Source: Berberis thunbergii
Taxonomy: Eukaryota; Streptophyta; Magnoliopsida; Ranunculales; Berberidaceae
Length of the DNA: 64,000 nucleotides
Assembly (NCBI GenBank): GCA_003290165.1
Contig: QNQO01000226.1
Coordinates: forward strand, 186,001 to 250,000
Reading direction: 5' to 3'
The notes beneath the pieces are model-generated. The model worked only from the letters and a program-made list of their open reading frames with translations, did no database searches and had not been told where the DNA came from. Position 1 is the stretch's first letter, and every line of letters begins with the position of its first letter. The position numbers and the translations under genes were made by a program. Positions 23,072-34,430 of the stretch are shown here, piece after piece.

Positions 23072-25366
23072 ATAGTGCAAATGGAACCCCCCCAACAAAC
23101 TCTCAGCTTAGCAACAATCAAGACAATCCTTCCACTCACGAAACTCAATTGCCAAGTGGACACATCCCTAATCCAACATTGGGAGGACTAGTTGCACAAA
23201 GTGAATTGCCACTGCAAGATATGGTGGTCCACGCTACTCAGTTGGAACCCCAACAAACCCTACCCTTAAGTGAATGATAATGGATCCTCGTGTGGATCAG
23301 CTATTGGCCCACATGGCCCAACTCACCAAAGCGGACGAAAGGCTCACAAAAGAACGTATTCCACCTAGGGGTGGGCACGGGACGAGATAGACCCATCCCT
23401 ATCCCATCCTATTCATTCGGGATCGGGACGAGATAACCTCATCTCGACCTCGTCCCATCTCAAACGAGATTGGGACGGGACAAGATGAGCACGTACTAAA
23501 TAGTCCTCCAATAAAAATAACAAAAAGAGTTTATCTCACATTACTCACACACCAATAATGTCAAATTTATATACATATAACTTACATCATAAATAATAAT
23601 AGATATTACATAAATAAATATTAAACTTTTTTTGGAAGGCAAATAAATATTAAATTTCATTTAGAATTAATGATTCAATTCATTTAAATTTCATATAGAA
23701 TTTCATCTTACATTGATTTAATTTCAACACATTCTAATCTTTAATTTAGAAAAGTATTTTGATTAAAATTAATAATAATAAATATTAAATAAATAAATTC
23801 GGGACGGGATGGGATAGGCGGGATTGAAAATCTTCATCCCGATCCCATCCCACTCTAGATTGGGATGGGACAGGATCATGATGAGTTTGATCAATCCCAA
23901 AAGGACCCAAAAATCGGGACGAGATGGGACGGGTTTGGGATCGCGAGATGGGATGCCCAACCCTAATTCCACCTGTCGAGCATGTCAGAGATCCACCTTA
24001 GCGAAATTTCGCCAGTTGTCTTCGAGAACCAAGAAGCTCTTGCAGAGCTTCGAAGAACAAACTTTGAAAGAAATTAATCTCACGATGATGGATCCAGGAC
24101 TGGTTGAATTCCTCCACAAATACAGTTCATGATTGAGGTTACAGATCCAAATATGTTGTATGAACTTGCCATGTCACCTTTCTCCGATAAGATCATGAAC
24201 ACCTCACTGCCCAAGAAGTTCATCCTACCAAAGTTCGAATCTTTTGATGGCTCTACCAACCCATCCGATCATTTGTGCAAATTTCACCATATGATGGTGC
24301 TGAAATAAAACTTAGACTCTACCATGTGTAGAACCTTCCCAACTAGTCTCATGTCCACGACGGTAAATTTACAGTCTTCCACCACAATCAATAGACTTCT
24401 TCCAGGCACTAGCCACAACCTTCATCACAAGATTAATTAGTAGTCAGCGGATTGGTCCTTACTATGTGCTTCATATCAAGCAACAACCTAACGAGACTCT
24501 TAGGGAATTGTTACGCATTTCACTGATGAGTAACCATGATCGATGAATGTAGTGACGACATGACTGTGACCATCTTCAATTCTGGACTCAAGGAGGACAA
24601 TTGAACAAGTTCTAACTCTGGAGCCTCCAAAGAGCATGAGAGTCTTGCTAAAGAGTGCACAAAATATATTGCTCTTGAAGAGATGCAGGCTGCCAAGAAG
24701 AACAACGAGTCCGACAGAAGATCTTTCCCAATGAACTGGGAAAGAAGAAAAGACACAAAGCAAAAAGATAGACCACATGAGGACAACGGTAAATCCAAAA
24801 GGCATCGGACAAACAACAAGTCTGAAAATGGTAAACATGAGTCGATAAGCTACAATTGGGTAGAGTAAAGCCCGAACGGCTAGCTCACTTAGTTGACATA
24901 AAGTACAAACCATACACCATTTAAAGCGAATATGGCAACGGTTTTTAAGTCCATGATGAGCTGGGGAGACGTCAAGTGACCACCCAAACTAAGGGAAGAT
25001 CCATCAAGACGAGATAAAAACAAATATTGTTACAACCTGAAAATTGAAATCGAGTACTGGGTCTAGAGAGGACAACTCGGTGAGTTTGTTAGACTGAAAG
25101 AAAAACAGTGCAAGGGAAAAGAAAAGGTGGACTCCATAGCAGGACCGGATGGACAAGACGAAGGATTGATATACATTTTACATGGAACGATGAAAGATCG
25201 GGAACCGTCTAACCGATCACAAAAACAATATGTTAGAGATTTGCAGACAAGAATACGTCATCCAGATCTTCATGCTCAGTGCGCCAGAATAAACCGCTCA
25301 ACTCTGATTTTTTCAAAATGAGATGCGCAAGTTGTTCATTTCCCCCATAATGATTCTCTGGTGATA
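23072..25366 (+). pseudogene. Tat-like gag of element B, split by a hAT element
   Basis: A possible start ATG lies at 23072. The reading is interrupted at 23366-23965 by a small hAT transposon and resumes at 23974. The gag core at about 24127-24330 reads PKKFILPKFESFDGSTNPSDH then FHHMMVL, parallel to element A. Later blocks near 24430-24530 (GPYYVLHIKQQPNETLRE) and a basic region at 24680-24860 are also gag-like. Stops and frameshifts are frequent. Confidence 0.72.
23366..23965. mobile_element. hAT-type non-autonomous transposon, 600 bp
   Basis: The ends are TAGGGGTGGGCA and TGCCCAACCCTA, a 12-bp inverted repeat with one mismatch. The flanks are identical 8-bp TSDs, ATTCCACC at 23358-23365 and 23966-23973, which is diagnostic of the hAT superfamily. 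The ends are followed inward by repeated GGGACGAGATGGGAC-like and TCCCATCCC-like motifs, the centre is AT-rich, and no protein is encoded. Confidence 0.9.
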
Positions 25367-25800
25367 TCATGTCAGTAGCCAAATGGGAAGTCAGGCGAGT
25401 ACTCATCGACACGTGTAGCTCTGCCAACCTCTTGTACTTGATTGCGTTTCAAAAAATGTAGTTTAGTGAGGAATGACTCACATTCACCGACCGGCCTATG
25501 GTGGGCTTCAGTGGTAAACAATGATACCTACTCGGACGAGTCTGATTGCCGATAGTAGCAAAAGCACCAGGCAAGCAATGAGTCATGCTAACGGATTTCT
25601 TTGTCGTTGATGCCTCATCAACATACAACATGCTTCTATGGAGACCCTGGCTACACGAAATGGACGCAATATCCTCCAGCATGCATCAATGTATCAAGTA
25701 TCACATTAATGATGACGTTTGGGTCATCAAAGGGGATCAACCAGTTGCACGTGGATGCCTTTTTGCAGCAACGAAGACTCCCAACAAATAACAATCACAT
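25367..25800 (+). pseudogene. Tat-like aspartic protease remnant
   Basis: At about 25390-25450 the reading VLIDTCSSANLLYLI shows the aspartic protease active site, in the family usually DTGSS; the glycine is cysteine here. Downstream pieces (HRPAYGGLQW-like; FFVVDASSTYNMLLWRPWLH at about 25600-25660) match the second half of the domain. Several stops are present. Confidence 0.7.
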
Positions 25801-26149
25801 CAGAGCTAAGGGAGCCATCAGAACAACCGCCCAATCAATTGCATATAGATCAATTCCTTCCTCCCAAACGACAACGTGTTCCAACCGGTCCAAGGGGATG
25901 ACCAAACACTGGCTAACCGGAAGAAGAGACGATACCAATCCACCTTGATGGTATAGAAGGCAACAAAATTGTTCGAATCAAGACAAAACTTCATCCAGAG
26001 CTGACTAAACATTTATCCAACTGCTGAAGGAAAACCAAAATGTATTAGCATGGACAATGAGAGACATGATGGGAATTGACCCCTCCGTCATCACACACAG
26101 ATTGCAGGTCAACCCAGACAAAAAATAGTCCAAAAAAAAGAAGGCCAAT

Positions 26150-26763
26150 CGCCCCAGAGCGTAATTAGGCCATCAATGACGTGGTGCACCGTTTACTGAA
26201 TGCAGGGATAATCAAAGAGTCCCACTACACAGACTGGCTGGAAAATACATTTTTGATAAAAAAGAATATGAAAAGTACATAATATGTGTGGATTACATAG
26301 ACCTCAACAAAGCATGCTCGAAAGACACCTTTCCACTTCCACGTATAAATCAGATAGTGGACGCTACCTCCGGGCATGAACTCCTCAGTTTCATGGACGC
26401 ATATTCTGATTACAACTAAATACAAATGCATCCACCAGACCAGGAGAAGATGTTTCTCCTTACAGAAAGAAGTATGTATTGCTACCGAGTGATGTTGTTC
26501 GAATTAAAGAGTGCGTAAGCAATGTACCAACGCTCGTAAACAAAATTAGAGATCAAATTGGCAAGACCATGGAGGTATAAATTGATGATATTCTAGTCAA
26601 GAGCCTACACAAAGATGAACAAATCAAGGACTTATAACAAGCCTTCTCTCAGCTCCGTAAATATAAAATGAAACTCAATTCAGAAAAGTATACATTCGGA
26701 GTAGAGTCAAGAATACTCGGGTACATGGTCATCCAAAGAGGAATCGAAGTTGATCCAAAATAG
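26150..26763 (+). pseudogene. Tat-like reverse transcriptase remnant
   Basis: Recognisable RT blocks in order: RLLNAGIIKE; CVDYIDLNKAC; FPLPRINQIVDA; SFMDAYSDYN; then IDDILVKSLHKDEQ at about 26580-26620 with the catalytic DD pair. The codon before this pair is a stop, where an aromatic residue is usual. There are multiple nonsense codons, so it is inactive. Confidence 0.75.
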
Positions 26764-27600
26764 ATGCAAACACTTGTAAACATGCAATCGCCTACCAATA
26801 TCAAAGGTGTACAAAGCCTTAACGATAGGGTAATTGCCTTGAACAGGTTCACCTCCAAATTCTCAGACAAATGCCAACCCTTTTTCAAGATTTTGAAAGG
26901 GAACAAAACATTCAAATGGGATGAGAAATTCGAACACGCAGTCAACTCCGCTCTAATACACGAGAAGAAGGGAATACAAAAGCTAGTAGTATATTATGTC
27001 AGCAAAACATTTGCAGAAGCAAAAGCTAACTATCTAGCCATGGAGAAATTAGCACAAGCACTTGTCGTATCCATCACAAAATTGCGCCCTACTTCTAGTC
27101 CCATTCTATCACTGTAATGACTGAACATTCACTTTGGTCAGTATTGCACTAGCCTGAGCTATCAGGCAGAATAGTGAAATGGGCAATAAAATGCGATCAG
27201 TTCGACATCAACTATGCTCCTAAGATAGAGATAAAAGCTCAAGTGCTGGCAAACTTCATTGCCAAATTCAACACGAGGTAGTAAGCATTAGCCGGACAAT
27301 GATAAGAAGCAACGAGCTGCTGAACTCCACACTGAATGATGGATCATGCATTGTGATGGAACATCCAATGAGAAGGGAAGCGAAACTGGAATAACTATGT
27401 ACAGCCCAAAGGGGACAACTCTGAAAAATGCCATCAAATTCTGTTTCAATGCCTTCAATAACGAAGGTGAGTATGAAATGCTAATAGACGGACTACAATT
27501 GGCTAAACATATCGGAATAAAAGAAATCAGTGTTTTCACTGACTCCAAATTGTTGTCAATTAATTAAACGGCAAATTCCAAGTAAAAGATGCACGAATGA
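26764..27600 (+). pseudogene. RNase H and second, archaeal-type RNase H of element B
   Basis: The segment 26764-27117 holds the RT connection and RNase H-like part (FTSKFSDKCQPFFKILKG, FKWDEKFEHA, YYVSKTFAEAKANY). After a short spacer, 27346-27567 reads HCDGTSNEKGSETGI, FNNEGEYEMLIDGLQLA and FTDSKLL, the three acidic blocks of an archaeal-type RNase H. A second RNase H in this position is characteristic of the Tat lineage. The chain ends at a stop after LSIN. Confidence 0.8.
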
Positions 27601-27839
27601 AAGTGTATTATCAAAATACAAGTGACCTGATTCAAAGCTTCAACATGATCACCATTTGACGTTGTGCAAGAGAAGATAACCACAAAACAGACAACTTGGC
27701 AAAATAACCATCACATACATAAAAGGTCGACAATCCCCTCATCACAATACAAGAAAGTTCAATCTTAGAAAATGATGTACATGAAGTATGTACATATGAT
27801 CAGGAAAACAGTTGGACGACCCCAATTCTGGCTATATAT

Positions 27840-29030
27840 AAAATTGAACTCTAGCTACAAATAAGATGGATGCCTGTAAGTTGCTGAATAGAGCAGCACG
27901 GTACACGCTGATAAATGACAGACTGTACAGAGGATCCGCCATAGGTCCGCTGCTAAGATACCTTTCACCCATCGATGCCGATTATGTTATTTGAGAAATT
28001 CATCTGACATATGCGGGAATCATCCGAGAAGCAAAACACTAGCTCACGAAGCCCTAACATTGGGGTATTATTGACCAACAATGCAAAAAGTTGCAAACAA
28101 ACTCGTTTGGTTTTGTGATAAATGCCAAAGATTTGCTCTATACATGCACATGCCAGCGTAGAACATGATCCTGATGAGCAGTTTGTGGCTATTTGTACTA
28201 TGGGCAATGGACATTGTAGGTCAGCTTCCAATCTCCAATAGAAAGAAGTACCTCATTGTAGCAGTCGACTACTTCACCAAGTAGGTAGAAGTAGAACCAT
28301 TGTCGAAAATAATAAAAGCTCATATCAAGAACTTCTTACGGAAAAAGATAATATGCAGATTCAGAATCCCCAGAATAATTGTCATTGACAATGGGTCCCA
28401 ATTCGAAGGCAAAAAAGTCAAGAAGTTATGTGAGAACTTGAGCATCAATCACCACTTTTAAGCATCTGCTCAACGGACAAGCAGAAGTAATCAACCGAAC
28501 ATTCCTAGAGGTCATCAAGAAAAAACTTGAAACATCAAAGGGATTATGGGTCGTTGAATTACCATGCATTCTCTGGGCATACCGGACAACAAAAAGAACT
28601 CCAACCGGAGAAACACCATTCACCCTCACTTACAGGTTTGAGGCGATGGTACCAGTCGAGATCAGCATGGCAACCTTCAGAACTGAACAATTTCGAATAT
28701 AAGACATCAATGAACCACTGCGTGTCGGACTAGATCTTCTCGGAAAAATGGAGATAGCTTCAATTAAAATGGCGACCTACCAACATAAAATTGCAAGCTA
28801 TTACAATAAAAAAAATCAAACCCTGCATATTCAAAATAGGTGACTAGGTACTCAGAAAAATCCAGCTGATAACAAAAAAACCAAGTGCGGGGAAGTTAAA
28901 CCCAATTTGGGAAGGGTTATACAAGGTGGTGAAAATTAATAGACCAGGAACATACTGGCTAGAAAATCTAGAAGGAGAGCAACTCAAGAGGCCATGGAAT
29001 GTAGAACACTTGAAAAGGTATTATTAGTAA
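27840..29030 (+). pseudogene. Tat-like integrase remnant
   Basis: Blocks on the plus strand: a zinc-binding remnant with CDKCQRF-like residues at about 28110-28135; LWAMDIVGQLPISNRKKYLIVAVDYFTK at about 28190-28280 (first catalytic Asp); RIPRIIVIDNGSQFEGK at about 28360-28410 (second Asp); a stretch at about 28530-28660 of the SHWxxELPxxLWAYRTT type; and a C-terminal PxWEGxYKVVKI-like end at about 28900-29020. Frameshifts and stops break it. Confidence 0.75.
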
Positions 29031-29076
29031 ACTATCACATTCTAGTAAACTTCTGTCTCTGACTCCAGTAATTTCA

Positions 29077-29898
29077 GCTAGTCAGGACATCTAAGTTAGA
29101 TTAGAAAATTACTTAAAAGTTATGCTCGTCCAATCACCAAGTCGGACAACGATACATATTAAACTAGTTAGGACATCCAAGTTAGACTGGACAATCACTT
29201 ATAAAATTTTCTTATCCGATCACCAAGTCGGACAACAAAGTGTATAAACTAGTCAGGACAACAAAGTCAAACTAGACATATAAATCTTCTTGTCTGATCA
29301 CCATCGGACAACGAAGTGTATTAAAATTGTCAGGACAACAAAGGCAGACTAGACATATAACTTTTCTTGTCCGATTACCATGTCGGATAACAAAGTGTAT
29401 TGAGCTAGTCAGGAGAGCAATGTCAGACTTGACAGATAAATTTTCTTGTTCGATCACCATGTTTGACAAAGAAGTGTATTGAGCTAGTTAGGACAACAAG
29501 TTGGACTTGACATATAAATCTTCTTATCTGATCACCATGTCAGACAACGAAGTGTATTGACGTAGCCAAGACAAGAAAATCAAACTTGACATATAAATCT
29601 TATTGTCCAATCACCATATCGGACATTGAATTGTATTGAGCTAGTCAAGACAACAAAGTCAGACTTGACATAAAAATCTTCTTGACCGATCACCATGTCG
29701 GACAACAAATTGTATTAAGCTAGTCAGGACAACTAAGTCAAACAGCTACTCAGAATTTTCTTGTCCGGTCACCATGTCGGACAACGAAGTGTATTAAGCT
29801 AGTCAGGATAACTAAGTCAGACAGCCACAAAAATCATCTTGTCGGATCACCAAGTCAGACAACGAAGTGTATAAAACTAGTCAAGACTACAAAGTTAG
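29077..29898 (+). repeat. Tandem array of about 80-bp units, each able to form a hairpin
   Basis: About ten and a half units of 76-86 bp start at roughly 29077, 29161, 29247, 29325, 29402, 29481, 29560, 29638, 29718, 29797 and 29876. Each has AGCTAGTCAGGACAAC-like and GAAGTGTATT-like blocks. Most units contain TTGTCCGA and TCGGACAA separated by about 8 bases, an 8-bp perfect stem in the best copies. Units differ by up to about a quarter of positions. The last unit is cut by the CACTA insertion and its remainder lies at 61030-61110. Confidence 0.85.
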
Positions 29899-30380
29899 CA
29901 CTACAACACAAATGGTCATTGATAGCACATGACAATAGCGTTTTTTCATAAAGTGCTATGAAAGGGCAAACTTTGTTCAACTTGTATCATTTATCTCACA
30001 TTGTGAAATGCTATCAAAGGCTGGGCGTGCGGGAGTTGTAAGTCGTTGGGCGCCAAAGTTCCCGCTCGATCCAAACAAACAAAAAAAGAAACAAAACAAA
30101 ACAAAGAAAGAAGGAAGGAAGCAGAAGCCGAAGTCTCATCTCCCTCTAGCTGTCAACCCCCAACCTGTTTTGCCGTGCTATCCCTCTCCAACGTGCTCTA
30201 TTTTTTGCCTTGTTCTCCCTCTCTGTTTCAGGTCTCTCATTCTCAACGCACTCACTCTCTCTTGCTTTGCTTTCACCACAAACCCTAACAATTTTTTTGT
30301 TTTTTTGTATCAGTTTTGGAAGTAATGGATGTTATGGATTGGTAGATTGAAGGCTTTGAAGGATCAATTTTTTCAGATAG
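29899..30380 (+). promoter_or_regulatory. CACTA 1 left end and leader ending in a splice donor
   Basis: The terminal inverted repeat and one or two ATAGCGTTTT/AAAGTGCTAT motifs are followed by a GC-rich patch at 30023-30070, a purine-rich tract, and a pyrimidine-rich leader (CCCTCTCC, TTTCAGGTCTCTC). It ends TTTCAGATAG|GTAATT, a good plant 5' splice site at 30380/30381. The same leader and donor occur in CACTA 2 (42901-43554). I infer a promoter plus first exon. Confidence 0.65.
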
Positions 30381-30750
30381 GTAATTGTCAATGTTTTTAG
30401 GGGAGAGGAATTGTAATTTTTTCTTTTTTCCTCTTTGATTTCCATGTTAGAGTATAATTTGGTTGAGTTGTGCTGTTCTTGAGTTTTATATCATAGTGAA
30501 GAAACATCAAATTTTTTTTTATGGAAGACAGGATGTGTATGCATTTAGTTTTGTTAAAGCTTTTTTTTTTTTTTTTTTTAATTTTGTTGACAGAATTGCA
30601 TTTTTGATGTTTGAGGGTCTGCTGATTTGTCCAAAGTCCTGCTTCGTTTCTAAACTAGTTTGAACTCCTTTCAAAGTGGATAGGAAGTATATTAATTATA
30701 ATGTTATGACTTATGTTAATATTGTTATGTGTGTCTATTACTTGCTACAG
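30381..30750 (+). other. Presumed first intron of CACTA 1
   Basis: T-rich sequence between the leader splice donor and the first nicalin-derived exon, with a T run at about 30561-30578. No coding signal. Confidence 0.4.
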
Positions 30751-33503
30751 ATACAAGTTTGTTGTCTCTGCTCCAGAACCCAGGAAAGTTGCTTCTCCAA
30801 CTATTACAAACATCCAGGTACAGAATCCTGTTTATCTTAGTAGCATTGCTATTATTATTAATTTTATCAATCTTGCTAAATATCATCATCTTTCTTTTAA
30901 TTCATTATGGTCACTCTTTGTTGCAATTATTAGCGCAATTGATTTTTGGCTAAGCCTAATGCTGGACTGCCCTAATAATGTAACACACCCGTAGATGCTA
31001 GGGGGCGAGGCTACACATTTCACTAGTCACAACCACATGGTGGTAGCTTTCAATCACGAAGCACAAGTCTGAAGAGCTTAGCTGGAAATTCCAGTTACAT
31101 ATGTTTTTGACTTCTTGAAGATGAAAGCTTTTTGTGTTTTTGGCTTCTTGAAAATGAAAGCTTTTTGTTTTTTTGGTTTCTTGAAAACGAAATATTTTTT
31201 ATGGAGCAACTTAGTAATTTATTAGTCATGATTATTGCATACCTGTGGATGCTGTCAAAATATTGTAAAACATTGGTTAAGTGCCACTGTATCAAAAATG
31301 TTCAAAACTTAATGAAGCTTTTTTATTAGACCATATTGTGTACCATACACATGTATGGAAGTATACGCCATAATATGTGAATATAGTGTTATTGCTGATG
31401 ATAGGTTGCAAAGGGCACATAAGTTCATATGCATGTCATTTAGATGCATAACATTTAAGTACGTTTAGATTCACATTTAAATATTCTGAGTATTAAGAAT
31501 CAATTAAGAAGGTTCAGAATTAGGGAGATACCCTAATTTTGATAATCCCATGTGCAAATCATGTGTTATCCTCAAAAGATCAAAGATAATTGCACCTCAA
31601 GATCATCTATTATTGGAAGATTTTTAAATAACAACATTGCATGTGTATGACTTGTACTTTTGAAAATTGAAATTGTCATAGGAAAAATGATTTTTCCAAC
31701 TACATCAAACCTCTCAATCTTAGTGGACCCTTACCTTATATATATATACACATATTTGAATTGTGGATGAAATTATCAATAAATTCCAATGGAGGACTAG
31801 TGTCAGTTCTCAATTCAAGATCCAATTCTTTATTTATTTACTTTTATGATTATTATCTTTAAATGTCTGAATATAACATAGACTTTCAAGTGGTATTTTT
31901 TAAAGCAGTATATGCATCCTTTTAACTTGCAAATGATCAGCCATTTTAATGACAACATTGTTTGGCAGGGATGGCTCCCAGGGTTGAAAGCGGATGGTGT
32001 TGCTAACCAGCTCCCTACGATTGCTATAGTTGCATCATATGATACATTTGGTGCTGCACCGATATGAAGAGATACTAATTGTCTTTGCTGAATTATATAT
32101 TTCCTTTGAGTTGCAAAAAGGTTAAAGGCATCTAATATTGTAGGCACTATCAGTGGGAAGTGACAGTAATGGAAGTGGAGTTGCGGCCCTTCTGGAAATA
32201 GCAAGGTTGTTCTCTCGTCTTTATTCAAATCCCAAGTCAAGAGGAAGATACAACTTACTGTTTGGTCTGACTTCTGGAGGACCCTACAATTACAATGGAA
32301 CATTTAAGGTGTTGAGCTCATGAGTGTGGCCATTATTTGATTTTTATTTGGTTGTATTGTTTCTTTTATGCCATTCACACTTTTTTCTTCTATATTTTGT
32401 AGTGGCTTAGGAGCCTTTATCAGCGCGTGTGAGAGCATTGATTATGATGTTTGCTTAAATAGCGTTGGTGCTTGGGACAATGAATTATGGATCCATGTGT
32501 CTAAGCCTCCAGAAAATGCTTATATAAAGCAAGTTTTTGAGGTGAGATGCTTTGGCGGACTATATGTGCAATGACTTGTCGGATTTCGACAGGATTACCT
32601 TCACCTTACAAAGTTTATAATCCTTTTGGCAGGGTTTCTCAAATGCAGCAGAAGAATTGGGAGCCAAAGTTAATTTAAAGCATAAAAAGATCAACATTTC
32701 CAACCCACGAGTAAGCATTTGTGCCTGAACATGTTCTATTTCAATACAAGCACTTAATCATTTGAGGAATGTAGGGAATTTCTGTTTGATCAATCGCAAG
32801 GGCTATTGTTAATGTCCAGTAGCAGGAAATTTTGCATTAGCATATCGAGATATGGTATCCTATTTCGTCCGAAAGGCCTACGTTTATATCATACATGATC
32901 ATTGAGTGTGGTTGACTTAATTGGCTGACCCAATCAACATTTTAGAGACCATTATTCAGGTGGCTAGCTGCCTAGCCAACCACTCCTTTCTCTGTCACAG
33001 CCATCTATTTATATGTGTATTAACATGTCTATATAACTTATAACTATATAAATGAAAGAATAACATAGTAATTTCCTTTTTTTTTTCACTGTATGAAACT
33101 TCAGTCTGAACTATGACTTTTTTCCACATACAGCAGGACTTCAATGATATATAATAGTTTCTTCCTTACTATTAATACTGTAATCTCTCTGTATGAGCTT
33201 TGACATTTTTTCCTCTTGATCTCATCATATAGGATTTTTTAGACAGCCTTAAAATATTTTTGGGCGAATGATAATAGTTTAAAAACTGCGTTTCCGCTTG
33301 TTGATTTCCATAAACAATGGCATCAATAGCCCATAATATGTTTTTTGTTTCAACAAGAATGGTTAATCATAACTTTCTTTTGGTTTATGCAGAGACACAT
33401 ATACGGTCACTAGGGAAAGAACATTCAGATATTTGTAGACAGTAGTAATTTGGCTGTCAATCCTTCTTACGTAAATTCATGGCTAGATCTTCTGTCGCAT
33501 ACA
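30751..33503 (+). pseudogene. NCLN-like: Captured nicalin gene fragment (six exons with introns)
   Basis: Nicalin is an ER membrane protein with an aminopeptidase/nicastrin-like luminal domain. Exons read by eye: 30751-30817 (YKFVVSAPEPRKV), 31969-32061 (GWLPGLKADGVANQLPTIAI, ASYDTFGAAP), 32144-32308 (ALSVGSDSNGSGVAALLEIA, RYNLLFGLTSGGPYNYNG), 32403-32541 (DYDVCLNSVGAWDNELWIHV), 32633-32710 (GFSNAAEELGAKVNLKHKKI), 33393 to about 33503 (IQIFVDSSNLAVNPSYVNSW). Introns are kept, so capture was from DNA. Damage: the donor after the 32061 exon reads AT instead of GT, an in-frame TAG lies at about 33411, and exons expected between the fifth and sixth are missing. No N-terminal signal region or C-terminal membrane helix is present. 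Confidence 0.85.
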
Positions 33504-34430
33504 CCAATAATTGGCACTCTTGGAGTATGTTCTTTGAGATCCGCAAGCACAAATATCTTGAACTACTCTATAAGTATGTGATTTTTTGCATTTCTACTTT
33601 GTTTTGCGATTTTATCAGTCTATTTTTAGAAAAATGAAATGTGGCTTAGTCGTTGGTCTTGTGGCGACCTGATCACTATTGGTAAGTGATTGTTGCCTAG
33701 ATGTCCCTGTATGATTATCCAGTGTTCATCGAAACAGTGTAATGCTATGATTTTCAAGGGTAAGAGCCAATCAGATATACATATTATCTAGATATCAAGG
33801 CTTTGTCACGGAGATGGGGCAATTCATGGAGCATTTGAATGAAAGTTCCCTTATTAGTACAATCTCTAATTTCCTAATGTCGTTTTAAGGGTTTCTTTCT
33901 GTAAGTGAGTTTTTCACTCACCTTTAATTTTTTTTCACCTTATTTCTTCAATATAATATCTTGTTTCACCGTGTTTAAATTTTTTTTTTTTTTTAAAGAT
34001 CCCATATTATCTACCCTATATAAGTTCTTAGCTCTTCTTGCTTGAGATTCATATTTTAGACAGTTTTTAAGGTGTTGCTTCCTAGAGTTGGGTTAGGGCA
34101 TTTAGTTACTTTCCTGTGGATCCACCATTCTCTAGTGATGAATTTTAATATTGAAGGCAAAACCCTATCTCATTGAAGTCCTCATGGAGCAGGCCTTCTT
34201 CATTTCGGATTCAAGTTGAACACTGAAAAGCTTATATGGTGGAGGATCTCTCCTATTATAATTTCTGGGATGACCATTAGGAGTTAAATATTGGAACAAT
34301 TGCTCTTTTGAAACAATTATGAATGCTTTTCATCAAAACTTAAATATTGAATGCATTTATAATTGTTTTCCATTTTGTTTTTCTACTATCTATCCTTGAT
34401 TTTGTGCACTTAAATATGTGAAGGTAACAA
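33504..34430 (+). other. Uncharacterised cargo DNA between captured fragments
   Basis: AT-rich sequence, probably intron or flanking DNA of the captured genes. I recognise no coding block. Confidence 0.4.

Larger units (their letters stand above)
21304..29898 (+). mobile_element. Tat-like Ty3-gypsy element B, left part (continues at 61027)
   Basis: A 5' LTR (21304-22982), primer-binding site (22986), gag, protease, RT, RNase H, a second archaeal-type RNase H, integrase and a tandem-repeat array follow in order on the plus strand. The order protease-RT-RNase H-integrase defines Ty3-gypsy, and the extra RNase H marks the Tat clade. Coding parts carry many stops and frameshifts. The array is cut at 29898 by the outer CACTA element and resumes at 61027, where the element continues to the window end with an antisense reading frame. 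The 3' LTR must lie outside the window. Confidence 0.85.

Noticed and set aside
29077..29898. CRISPR-like array
   Set aside because: The intervals are themselves repeated, unit length varies, there are no cas genes, and it lies in a plant retrotransposon. It is a tandem repeat.
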